In this document: piece by piece, positions 1 through 5,339 of the stretch
Numbering within the stretch: position 1 is the first letter of the stretch
Layout: every line of letters starts with the position of its first letter
Source: Desulfobulbaceae bacterium
GTDB taxonomy: Bacteria > Desulfobacterota > Desulfobulbia > Desulfobulbales > SURF-16
Reading direction: 5' to 3'
Assembly (NCBI GenBank): GCA_023230525.1
Contig: JALNXE010000166.1
Coordinates: 1 to 5,339, forward strand
DNA: 5,339 nt
Notes under the pieces: model-generated
The model's input: the letters and a program-made list of their open reading frames with translations, nothing else
What the model was told of the DNA's origin: nothing
Databases searched by the model: none
Position numbers and translations under genes: made by a program

Positions 1-717
1 GAGACAGGCTCGGAAACCCTTTATATTCGTGACTTTGGCAAAGAAAAAGCAAGCCACCGCAAATCCACGTCAAAAATGATGTTTGCGGCCACGGAAACGG
101 ATCAGATCGAAATCACCAATCCCGACTGGGTTTATACCATCGACCTGAAGGAAAAGACCGGCACCAAGGTGACCAATCCGGTGAAATTCATGATCGAGGA
201 ATACAACAAACTGTCAACTAAGGAAAAGGACATGGTCAATAAAAACGTCCAGGAAATGGGCACGTCCCTCATGCAGGGCATGCAGGGTTCGGTGCAGCAG
301 AATGCCGAAAAAATCCTGGGCTACAACTGTGATCTCGCCTCTGTTGCCGGCACTACGGCTTACTCCATCCACGGCACGGATATCACCCTGAAATCCGACG
401 CCAGCATGATGGGTATGAATTTTTCCACGGTGGCCACCAAGATCACGGAGGGATCAGTGCCCGGCGAGGTCTTTGCCCCGCCCCCCGGCATCCGCATCAC
501 CCATGACCAGGAGGCTGATGCCGCGGCCAGGGCCATGGCCAAATCCACCATTGATACCCTGAAATCACCGGATGCAGCCCAGAAAATGCAGCAACAGTCA
601 GGAGATGCCATGCAGCAGGCCGAATCCGCCGGCCAGCAGGCTCCCCCGGCAAACCAGGGATCAGATCAGGATATGCAGAAGGCCATGGATGCCATGAAAG
701 GTCTTTTTGGAAAATAA
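1..717 (+). CDS. 3' part of a probable periplasmic DUF4412/LolA-like protein of unknown function
   Basis: The reading frame is open from the first base, so the ATG at 76 is probably internal and the true start with any signal peptide lies upstream of the window. About 238 residues are visible. The visible part alternates short polar strands (LYIRDFGKEKASHR, then ITNPDWVYTIDLKEKTGTK), as in the beta-sheet proteins that report on a bound 'model' in DUF4412 and LolA-like folds. A single Cys sits in ILGYNCD, a position where DUF4412-type proteins often have a G-Y-x-C motif. An acidic helical region follows, then a low-complexity tail of about 50 residues rich in Met, Gln and Ala that ends in KGLFGK. 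It stops with TAA 24 bp before the malic enzyme gene, so the two may be co-transcribed. The family assignment rests on pattern memory only, periplasmic location is inferred, and no function can be named. Confidence 0.6.
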   Translation, partial: ETGSETLYIRDFGKEKASHRKSTSKMMFAATETDQIEITNPDWVYTIDLKEKTGTKVTNPVKFMIEEYNKLSTKEKDMVNKNVQEMGTSLMQGMQGSVQQNAEKILGYNCDLASVAGTTAYSIHGTDITLKSDASMMGMNFSTVATKITEGSVPGEVFAPPPGIRITHDQEADAAARAMAKSTIDTLKSPDAAQKMQQQSGDAMQQAESAGQQAPPANQGSDQDMQKAMDAMKGLFGK

Positions 718-741
718 CCCTAACTGAGAGAGCTGAACTCT

Positions 742-2481
742 ATGACGGAAGACATCTACGCGTTCCACTACGGTGAGTACGGCAACACCGAGGCGCTTAT
801 CGCAAAAAAACCGGGTCTTGCCCTGCAATACTTCAATTTCATTAATAAAGGCACGGCCTTCACCGAGGAGGAACGGAAAAGGCTGGGTCTTGACGGCGCC
901 CTGCCCCCCTCGTCTCGCTCCCTGGCCAACCAGGTGATCAACAGCGCCGAAAAGGTGAAAAACAAAGGGGATGACATTGAACGCTACATCTATATCCGCG
1001 CCCTGTACGACCGCAACGTCACCCTGGCCCACGCCCTGATCCGCAGTGATATCAAAACCTACATGGGCATCATCTACACCCCCACCGTGGGGCTTGCCTG
1101 CCAGCGTTATTCATCGATTTTCCGCAATGCCAACGGCATTCACCTTTTTCCCGGCAACATCGACCGGGCGGAAGAGATCCTGCGCCGCTATGTGCACCAG
1201 GGCATCAGGGTGGCGGTGGTGACGGACAACCAAGGCATCCTGGGCATCGGCGACCAGGGGGCCGGCGGCATCGCCATCTGTCTCGGCAAACTCATGCTCT
1301 ATACCCAGGGTGCAGGCATCGCCCCCTGGCACTGCCTGCCCATCTCCCTGGATGTGGGCACCAACAACAAGGCGCTGCTTGACGATGATTTTTACCTGGG
1401 CTGGCGGCATGAACGGCTCTCCGGCAGCGATTATCTGCGTTTCGTGCAGCGCTTCGCCAAGGCCTTCAGGACGGTTTTCCCCAATGCCCTCTGCCAGTGG
1501 GAGGATTTTTCCAAACAAAACGCCTTTGCCATCCGGGATTCCTATCTGCACGACCTGATCTCCTTTAATGATGACATCCAGGGCACCGGGGCTGTCACCC
1601 TGGCCGGCATCCTCACTGCCATGCGCATCAAAAAGGAGAAGCTCGAAAATCAGGTCTATCTGATCCACGGGGCCGGGGCCGGCGGGATAGGCATTGCCGA
1701 ACAGATCGAAACCGCCCTGATCGAAAACGGCTTAAGCCCGGAAGCGGCACGCAGCCGCATTTACACCCTGGACAGCCAGGGGCTGGTCACCACGAACCGC
1801 AAACTCGAACCGTACAAGGTAAAATTCGCCAAGGACCCGGCGCTGCTCCCATGGCTGAAAAAGGCCGGCGACGGCAGCCTGGAAAACGTGGTGAAACACG
1901 AAAAAGTGACCGTGCTCATCGGCACCTCGGGCCAATCAGGCTGCTTCACCAGAGAGGTGGTGCAGGCCGCGGCGGCCAACACCCCGCGGCCGGTCATTCT
2001 GCCGCTCAGCAACCCCACCTCCATGACCGAGGCCCTGCCGGAGGATATCTACAAGTGGACGGACGGCAAGGCCCTGGTGGCCACCGGCAGCCCGTTTGCG
2101 CCGGTGACCCACAACGGCAGGACATTCACCATCGGCCAGTGCAACAATGTTTTTGTCTTTCCCGGGGTGGGACTGGGCATCATTGCCTCAGGCGCCAAGG
2201 AGGTGCTGCCGTCCTTTTTCACCGCGGCGGCCCATGCGGTTTCCCAGTGCGTCCAACCCGACGCCATGGGCAGGGGCGAGCTGCTGCCGCCGGTGTCGGA
2301 GCTGCAAAACGTCAGCATCAAGGTGTCCCAAGCCGTGGGGCTTACCGCCATCAGGGCCAATGTCGGTCATCTCTGCGCCTTCAGCGAGTTCCAGCATGAC
2401 AATGATGAGGAGAAGCTGAACAAGCTGATCAACGGCATGCGCTGGCAGCCGGAGTATCTGCCCATTGAGCTGGCTTCGTAG
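742..2481 (+). CDS. maeA: NAD-dependent malic enzyme (oxaloacetate-decarboxylating)
   Basis: Cytoplasmic enzyme that oxidatively decarboxylates L-malate to pyruvate and CO2, reducing NAD+ and feeding C4 acids into pyruvate. The protein is 579 residues, close to the usual 540-580 of the long malic enzymes. N-terminal malic domain: YTPTVG with the catalytic Tyr112, then GIGDQG (169-173 region) and the catalytic Lys183 in LGKLMLYT. Metal ligands are Glu254-Asp255 (WEDF) and Asp278 (FNDDIQGTG). The Rossmann domain begins with HGAGAGGIG at 309-317, and Asp344 at the end of the second strand favours NAD over NADP. Asn424 (LSNPTS) and Asn468-Asn469 (QCNNVFVFPGVG) complete the malate pocket. Residue 165, Arg in the human and E. 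coli-type enzymes, is Gly here (TDNQGILGIGD), as in the Bacillus/lactic-acid-bacterial branch that also includes malolactic enzyme. The start has a weak purine-rich GAGAGAG at 725-731. The gene ends in tandem stops TAG TAA. A malolactic activity is less likely, because GIGDQG rather than GIGDWG is present. Confidence 0.95.
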   Translation: MTEDIYAFHYGEYGNTEALIAKKPGLALQYFNFINKGTAFTEEERKRLGLDGALPPSSRSLANQVINSAEKVKNKGDDIERYIYIRALYDRNVTLAHALIRSDIKTYMGIIYTPTVGLACQRYSSIFRNANGIHLFPGNIDRAEEILRRYVHQGIRVAVVTDNQGILGIGDQGAGGIAICLGKLMLYTQGAGIAPWHCLPISLDVGTNNKALLDDDFYLGWRHERLSGSDYLRFVQRFAKAFRTVFPNALCQWEDFSKQNAFAIRDSYLHDLISFNDDIQGTGAVTLAGILTAMRIKKEKLENQVYLIHGAGAGGIGIAEQIETALIENGLSPEAARSRIYTLDSQGLVTTNRKLEPYKVKFAKDPALLPWLKKAGDGSLENVVKHEKVTVLIGTSGQSGCFTREVVQAAAANTPRPVILPLSNPTSMTEALPEDIYKWTDGKALVATGSPFAPVTHNGRTFTIGQCNNVFVFPGVGLGIIASGAKEVLPSFFTAAAHAVSQCVQPDAMGRGELLPPVSELQNVSIKVSQAVGLTAIRANVGHLCAFSEFQHDNDEEKLNKLINGMRWQPEYLPIELAS

Positions 2482-2487
2482 TAACTG

Positions 2488-2511
2488 CAGGAGTCAGAAG
2501 CCAGGAGTCAG
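2488..2511 (+). repeat. Direct repeat of CAGGAGTCAG, 14-bp period
   Basis: The 10-mer CAGGAGTCAG occurs at 2488-2497 and again at 2502-2511, separated by AAGC. The second copy lies inside the left arm of the hairpin at 2496-2556. Runs of CAGGAGTCAG and CAGAAGCCAGGAG units are, from memory, a common dispersed intergenic repeat in Desulfobacterota and related genomes; that resemblance was not tested here. Confidence 0.8.
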
Positions 2512-2556
2512 GAGACAGAAGAAGAGACTGCTTCTGACCCCTGGCTCCTGGCTTCT
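2496..2556. repeat. Imperfect inverted repeat (hairpin) between convergent genes, possible bidirectional terminator
   Basis: Arms 2496-2521 and 2531-2556 pair at 24 of 26 positions on the plus-strand RNA, counting one T-G wobble (2508/2544). The two mismatches are 2513/2539 and 2515/2537. The loop is 9 nt (2522-2530). The hairpin starts 14 nt after the malic enzyme TAG and ends 6 nt past the stop of the minus-strand gene, so it could form in the 3' end of either transcript. No T-run follows the stem in either direction, so it is not a classic rho-independent terminator. It looks more like a dispersed palindromic repeat that may serve as a transcript end or block 3' exonucleases. Confidence 0.8.
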
Positions 2557-2562
2557 CCACGC

Positions 2563-3069
2563 TCACTCCTTACCTAAGCGGCGCAGAAAGGGAATTCGGT
2601 CAATGTCCGCCACCTGAGAACTGCCGTTGGCCCTGATCAGCCAATAATGCTGCGGATTTTTGTCCATCTCCTGCAGCAGGGTGTCAGACACCCAGTGCGA
2701 GTCGTCAATCAGATTATAAAAGCTGGAATCTATGCCGAAAAAACCGTCCAGCAGATGGGCGATTTCATGGACGGTTTTGCTGGGATAGCCCTGGGGCATG
2801 GCCGCCCAGTTGCCGAGCTCGCCGAATCCCTCCTGCCGCAGTTCCGAAAGCAGCTGCTCCACCCGCTGCCTGTTTTCCGCCATCCCGGCCGCCAGTTTTT
2901 CCTGGAACTCACCATACAGGGCGGACACCGATTCTTCGGCAATGACCTCCACCCGGTCGTACTTCACCAGGATGGTATGGTGAAAAAAACGCAGCACATT
3001 GTCTCTGCACGACTCAAAATCCCGGCCCGCCACCAGCAGCAGATGCGAACTTAGCAAATCAGAATCCAT
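2563..3069 (-). CDS. Uncharacterised 168-residue protein with an HEIAH motif
   Basis: I cannot assign a function. The protein has no signal peptide or membrane segment and is probably cytoplasmic. The N-terminal third (SSHLLLVAGRDFESC) looks like a strand followed by a helix. Residues about 40-80 are acidic and helical, and the C-terminal half holds the distinctive HEIAHLLDGFFGIDS (101-115) followed by YNLIDDSHWVS. HEIAH at 101-105 formally matches the zinc-protease HExxH pattern, but the spacing after it does not fit the metzincin HExxHxxGxxH form. I have a vague memory of related Geobacter/Desulfuromonas hypothetical proteins, possibly with other residues in place of the Glu, so catalysis should not be assumed. 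Start: ATG at 3069, with GGGGGAGA only 1 nt upstream (core GGAG 2 nt from ATG, unusually close). An in-frame stop at 3091-3093 rules out a longer form. It converges with the malic enzyme gene and diverges from gdhA. Confidence 0.85.
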   Translation of the reverse strand: MDSDLLSSHLLLVAGRDFESCRDNVLRFFHHTILVKYDRVEVIAEESVSALYGEFQEKLAAGMAENRQRVEQLLSELRQEGFGELGNWAAMPQGYPSKTVHEIAHLLDGFFGIDSSFYNLIDDSHWVSDTLLQEMDKNPQHYWLIRANGSSQVADIDRIPFLRRLGKE

Positions 3070-3139
3070 GTCTCCCCCGATATGGCCCCATTAACCGTGT
3101 CCCGATCACGTAGGCGAAATTGCCGAAAAAATCCTTGGC

Positions 3140-3157
3140 CCATTGTAACGGCAATGG
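3140..3157. promoter_or_regulatory. Candidate operator dyad CCATTG-N6-CAATGG
   Basis: A perfect 6-bp inverted repeat, CCATTG (3140-3145) and CAATGG (3152-3157), is separated by TAACGG. Read on the minus strand, it overlaps TACAAT (3147-3142), which matches the -10 consensus at five of six positions and sits about 75 bp upstream of the minus-strand start at 3069. No convincing -35 is seen at 16-18 bp from it. A short dyad over a promoter could bind a dimeric regulator, but a dyad of this size can also arise by chance. Confidence 0.25.
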
Positions 3158-3222
3158 CTCAATTTCACCATAATTAGATGAATATGCAGACAAACTTCTG
3201 CTTTCGCTTAACAATCTTTCTA

Positions 3223-3231
3223 TGCTAGTAT
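3223..3231 (+). promoter_or_regulatory. Candidate extended -10 element upstream of gdhA
   Basis: TGCTAGTAT fits the extended -10 form TG-N-TATAAT, with four of six hexamer positions matching. A start about 7 nt downstream would give a leader of roughly 50 nt ahead of the ATG at 3288. The -35 region (around 3202-3208, TTTCGCT) is poor, which is tolerated by extended -10 promoters. The location in the AT-rich gap is right, but sequence alone does not prove it. Confidence 0.3.
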
Positions 3232-3236
3232 CAACA

Positions 3237-3254
3237 GATATTTCACGGATATTT
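3237..3254 (+). repeat. GATATTT direct repeat, 11-bp spacing
   Basis: GATATTT occurs at 3237-3243 and 3248-3254, about one helical turn apart, in the presumed gdhA leader between the candidate promoter and the ribosome binding site. Such spacing places both copies on the same DNA face, as in some activator or repressor sites. With only two 7-bp copies, chance is a fair alternative. Confidence 0.35.
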
Positions 3255-3273
3255 GTGCCCTTCTTTTTTTTAT

Positions 3274-3279
3274 GAGGTG
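3274..3279 (+). promoter_or_regulatory. Ribosome binding site that decides the gdhA start
   Basis: GAGGTG lies 8 nt before the ATG at 3288, an ideal spacing. The same frame also offers a GTG at 3279-3281, but that codon overlaps this Shine-Dalgarno sequence and is preceded only by a pyrimidine-rich run (CCCTTCTTTTTTTT), so ATG 3288 is preferred. Confidence 0.75.
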
Positions 3280-3287
3280 TGTCCAGG

Positions 3288-4637
3288 ATGAATGAGCTGA
3301 TGCTGAAAATCAAGGACCGGGACCCGGCCGAGAAGGAGTTTCACCAGGCGGTGTTCGAGGTGCTGGAGACCGTCAAACCGGTGCTTGACCGCTATCCCCA
3401 GTACCGCCAGAGCGCGGTGCTCGAGCGGATCACTGAACCGGAGCGGGTGATCATGTTCCGGGTGCCCTGGATGGATGACCAAAACCAGGTCCATGTCAAC
3501 CGCGGTTTCCGGGTGGAGATGAACAGCGCCCGGGGCCCCTATAAGGGCGGCCTGCGGTTTCATCCCTCGGTCAATCTCGGCATTATCAAATTCCTGGCCT
3601 TTGAACAGGTCTTTAAAAACAGCCTGACCACCTTGGCCATGGGCGGCGGCAAGGGCGGCTCTGATTTTAACCCCAAGGGCAGATCGGACAACGAGGTGAT
3701 GCGCTTCTGCCAGAGTTTCATGGCCGAGCTTTTCCGCCATATCGGCGCAAGTACCGATATCCCGGCAGGCGACATCGGCGTCGGCGCCCGGGAGATCGGC
3801 TTTCTCTTCGGCATGTATAAAAAACTGCGCAACGAATTCACCGGCGTGCTCACCGGCAAAAGCCTCAACTGGGGCGGCAGCCTGATCCGTCCCGAGGCCA
3901 CCGGCTACGGCAACGTCTATTTTGCCGCGGAAATGCTGGCCACCAGAAACCAGACCTTTGCCGGCAAAACCTGCCTTATTTCCGGCTCGGGCAACGTGGC
4001 CCAGTTTACCGCGGAAAAGGTGCTGGAACTCGGCGGCAGGGTGCTGACCCTGTCCGATTCATCGGGCTACATCCTCGATGAGCAGGGGATTGATGCGGAA
4101 AAACTCGCCTTTGTCAAAGACCTGAAGAACATCAGGCGGGGCCGGATCCGGGAATACGCCGACCGATACCCGGAGGCGGTTTATACGGCAAGAGATCCGG
4201 GCACAGGCTTTAATCCCCTGTGGAACCACCAGGCGGACTGCGCCCTGCCCTGCGCCACGGAAAACGAGATCAACCGCCAGGACGCGGAAAACCTGGTGCA
4301 AAACGGGGTACGCCTGGTCAGCGAAGGGGCCAATATGCCCTCCACCCCGGAGGCGATCGACATCTTTTTAGACCAGGGACTGCTCTATGCCCCGAGCAAG
4401 GCCGCCAATGCCGGCGGAGTGGCGGTTTCCGGCCTGGAGATGGCCCAGAATTCCATGCGCATCAACTGGCCGCGGGAGGAGGTTGACGGCAGGCTGAAGA
4501 TCATCATGAAATCCATCCACAAAACCTGTCTCGATGCGGCGGCGGAATATAACGAGCCCGGCAACTACCTGGCCGGGGCCAACATCGCGGGCTTTGTCAA
4601 GGTGGTGGACGCCATGCTGGACCAGGGACTGGTGTAA
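3288..4637 (+). CDS. gdhA: NADP-specific glutamate dehydrogenase
   Basis: Cytoplasmic hexameric enzyme of ammonium assimilation: 2-oxoglutarate + NH4+ + NADPH to L-glutamate. With ATG 3288 the protein is 449 residues, matching the E. coli-type small hexameric enzymes (about 447). Dimerisation/substrate domain, about 55-185: Lys86 in GPYKGGLRFHP, Lys110 (VFKNSLTT) and Lys122 in GGGKGGSDF. This has the same 24- and 12-residue spacing as Lys89, Lys113 and the catalytic Lys125 of the Clostridium symbiosum enzyme. Catalytic Asp162 lies in PAGDIGVG. The coenzyme domain opens with RPEATGYG (201-208), GSGNVA at 233-238 and SDSSG (256-260). The latter is typical of the NADP enzymes rather than the NAD-linked ones. 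The conserved APSKAANAGGVAVSG stretch (368-382, Ser381) and EMAQNS complete the glutamate site. It is intact, stands alone between two minus-strand genes and is probably monocistronic. Confidence 0.96.
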   Translation: MNELMLKIKDRDPAEKEFHQAVFEVLETVKPVLDRYPQYRQSAVLERITEPERVIMFRVPWMDDQNQVHVNRGFRVEMNSARGPYKGGLRFHPSVNLGIIKFLAFEQVFKNSLTTLAMGGGKGGSDFNPKGRSDNEVMRFCQSFMAELFRHIGASTDIPAGDIGVGAREIGFLFGMYKKLRNEFTGVLTGKSLNWGGSLIRPEATGYGNVYFAAEMLATRNQTFAGKTCLISGSGNVAQFTAEKVLELGGRVLTLSDSSGYILDEQGIDAEKLAFVKDLKNIRRGRIREYADRYPEAVYTARDPGTGFNPLWNHQADCALPCATENEINRQDAENLVQNGVRLVSEGANMPSTPEAIDIFLDQGLLYAPSKAANAGGVAVSGLEMAQNSMRINWPREEVDGRLKIIMKSIHKTCLDAAAEYNEPGNYLAGANIAGFVKVVDAMLDQGLV

Positions 4638-4671
4638 GGCAAATAGGTGATGAACCCGTAAGACTTTTTTC

Positions 4672-4749
4672 ACCACGGAGCACACAGAGAGCACAGAGAA
4701 ATATTTTTATTACATTAGTTAGCTCTGTGGGTTCTGTGCTCTCTGTGGT
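4672..4749. repeat. Hairpin of three tandem 9-bp units and their inverted copies, between convergent genes
   Basis: The left arm carries CACGGAG, CACAGAG and CACAGAG starting at 4674, 4683 and 4692. The right arm carries CTCTGTG, TTCTGTG and CTCTGTG starting at 4723, 4732 and 4741, so both arms have an exact 9-bp period. Folded as plus-strand RNA, the 7-bp units pair completely (two G-T wobbles), separated by two 2x2 internal loops, with outer pairs at 4673/4748 and 4672/4749 and a 23-24-nt AT-rich loop (4699-4722). It starts 34 nt after the gdhA stop and ends 41 nt before the stop of the converging gene. There is no T-run after the stem; a T6 run precedes it at 4665-4670. CACCACGGAG/CACAGAG repeats are, from memory, dispersed in many environmental bacterial genomes. 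Confidence 0.85.
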
Positions 4750-4790
4750 TAATTCCCCGGTTTACAAATCCATCAGAAAAGTGCCATGAC

Positions 4791-5339
4791 TCAAGGCGAC
4801 TTGGAGAACAGTTTCAGCCAGAAAGGATTGATGCCCTGTCTGGCAAAAAGATACCAGGAGGTTGCGCCGATATGCAGCCGCCGGGGATAGGTCCACTGCC
4901 CCGACCAGTCACCGATCTCTTTTATAAAACCCGTCTCGGCCTTATCCGGACAGGCGGCATATATGCCCGCCGCCCGGTCATTGCCCGGATTGATCTCGGC
5001 AACAAAAACCGGGCTGGACAGATAGCTGATGACCTGCCCGGCCTGCTCTTTGCGGCCGAGGAAATTATCGACAACCGCCACCTGGGCCGTGCCCTCAGAC
5101 CAGATCCCCTTCCCTTCCCGGCTGAATCTGTAACCCCAGGTGCCCTCACCACAGGCGGGGTCCGGCTGCAATTCCCGCACATTGGCCTCAAGCCACTGGA
5201 TGGGGGCCGGAAGCGCTCTCTCATCCTGCCAGCCGATAACCCTGCGGAACTCCGGGTCATGGCCCATGGCCAGCACGCTCCAGGTCTGCACGTCCAGCGG
5301 CGCCACCTCCCGGTTGGCCGTGCCGTCAAGATCACTGGC
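4791..5339 (-). CDS. C-terminal part of a protein resembling alpha/alpha-toroid (six-hairpin glycosidase-like) proteins
   Basis: The minus-strand frame is open to the window edge, so the gene start lies beyond 5339; the GTG at 5306 is probably internal because sensible protein (SDLDGTANREV) precedes it. About 182 residues are visible, ending at TGA (4793-4791). Visible blocks are LDVQTWSVLAMG, an acidic linker, then GYRFSREGKGIWSEGTAQVA, a helix (VVDNFLGRKEQAGQVISYL), and the C-terminal WTYPRRLHIGATSWYLFA followed by GINPFW. Alternating helices with Trp/Glu-rich loops (WSEGTAQ) and a terminal 'GATSWYLFA' block are what I associate with secreted or envelope proteins of six-hairpin glycosidase type. 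The Glu in WSEGT could be a functional acid. No substrate can be proposed, and the fold assignment is tentative. It converges on gdhA across the 4672-4749 hairpin. Confidence 0.6.
   Translation of the reverse strand, partial: ASDLDGTANREVAPLDVQTWSVLAMGHDPEFRRVIGWQDERALPAPIQWLEANVRELQPDPACGEGTWGYRFSREGKGIWSEGTAQVAVVDNFLGRKEQAGQVISYLSSPVFVAEINPGNDRAAGIYAACPDKAETGFIKEIGDWSGQWTYPRRLHIGATSWYLFARQGINPFWLKLFSKSP

Larger units (their letters stand above)
3070..3287. promoter_or_regulatory. AT-rich divergent intergenic region with promoters for gdhA and the opposite-strand gene
   Basis: This 218-bp gap lies between the divergent 5' ends of the uncharacterised protein and gdhA and is clearly more AT-rich than its neighbours (especially 3160-3275). 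It must hold the promoters of both genes unless gdhA is read from further upstream. Visible elements are a candidate extended -10 for gdhA, a candidate -10 for the minus-strand gene, a CCATTG/CAATGG dyad and a GATATTT direct repeat, listed separately where supportable. A minus-strand frame is open through most of the gap (3059-3313) but is not called a gene. Confidence 0.6.

Noticed and set aside
1111..1668. 185-residue minus-strand open frame inside the malic enzyme gene
   Set aside because: It lies wholly within a clearly coding gene on the other strand; GC-rich codon use opens long antisense frames, and the translation shows no recognisable domain.
1851..2399. 182-residue plus-strand frame overlapping the malic enzyme C-terminus
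   Set aside because: Arg/Gly/Gln-rich translation typical of an off-frame reading; the malic enzyme frame is intact across it.
2647..3054. 135-residue plus-strand frame opposite the HEIAH gene
   Set aside because: Of the two strands, the minus frame has the better start (ATG with a purine-rich SD) and a more protein-like composition; the plus frame has no upstream SD and collides with the divergent layout.
3279..3287. GTG at 3279 as the gdhA start
   Set aside because: It overlaps the GAGGTG ribosome binding site that is ideally spaced for ATG 3288 and has no SD of its own.
3270..3740. 156-residue minus-strand open frame over the start of gdhA
   Set aside because: Antisense shadow of a well-conserved enzyme, with no domain signal or convincing ribosome binding site.
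4638..4671. Possible rho-independent terminator just after gdhA (GGTGA ... T6 ... TCACC)
   Set aside because: The stem would be only 5 bp with a long loop containing the T-run rather than preceding it, so it does not fit a terminator.
4922..5335. 137-residue minus-strand frame overlapping the last gene
   Set aside because: Arg-rich off-frame translation; the 4791-5339 frame is the one with folded-protein-like blocks and remains open to the edge.
1..5339. CRISPR array, tRNA, rRNA, insertion sequence, phage or defence system
   Set aside because: No regularly spaced repeats with unique spacers, no cloverleaf or rRNA-like segment, and no transposase, integrase or defence-type protein in any frame.

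Overview
This is a GC-rich stretch of bacterial chromosome with an AT-rich intergenic island at about 3090-3280. It carries five protein genes, two of them cut by the window edges. Gene style, codon use and the two kinds of dispersed intergenic hairpin suggest a Gram-negative anaerobe of the Desulfobacterota (Desulfobulbus/Geobacter-like). This is an inference from pattern memory; no phylogenetic marker is present.

Layout: (1) 1-717 (+), the 3' part of a probably periplasmic DUF4412/LolA-like protein with a Met/Gln/Ala-rich tail. (2) 742-2481 (+), a complete NAD-type malic enzyme 24 bp downstream, probably in the same transcript. (3) 2496-2556, an imperfect hairpin between the converging 3' ends of genes 2 and 4. 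(4) 2563-3069 (-), an uncharacterised 168-residue protein with an HEIAH motif. (5) 3070-3287, an AT-rich divergent promoter region with a small dyad and a short direct repeat. (6) 3288-4637 (+), a complete NADP-type glutamate dehydrogenase. (7) 4672-4749, a second hairpin made of three 9-bp units facing three inverted 9-bp units, again between converging genes. (8) 4791-5339 (-), the C-terminal part of a protein resembling alpha/alpha-toroid (six-hairpin glycosidase-like) proteins.

The two recognisable enzymes are both central-metabolism oxidoreductases. Malic enzyme converts malate to pyruvate and CO2 with NADH. Glutamate dehydrogenase fixes ammonium onto 2-oxoglutarate with NADPH. They link the TCA/C4 pool to pyruvate and to nitrogen assimilation, but they are separate transcription units with an opposite-strand gene between them, so no dedicated shared pathway is implied.

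I see no CRISPR array, tRNA, rRNA, transposase, phage gene or defence system, and no evidence of a new multi-gene system. The items most worth a second look are the two convergent-junction hairpins, the uncharacterised HEIAH protein, the malic-enzyme substitution at the usual Arg165 position, and the divergent regulatory region.
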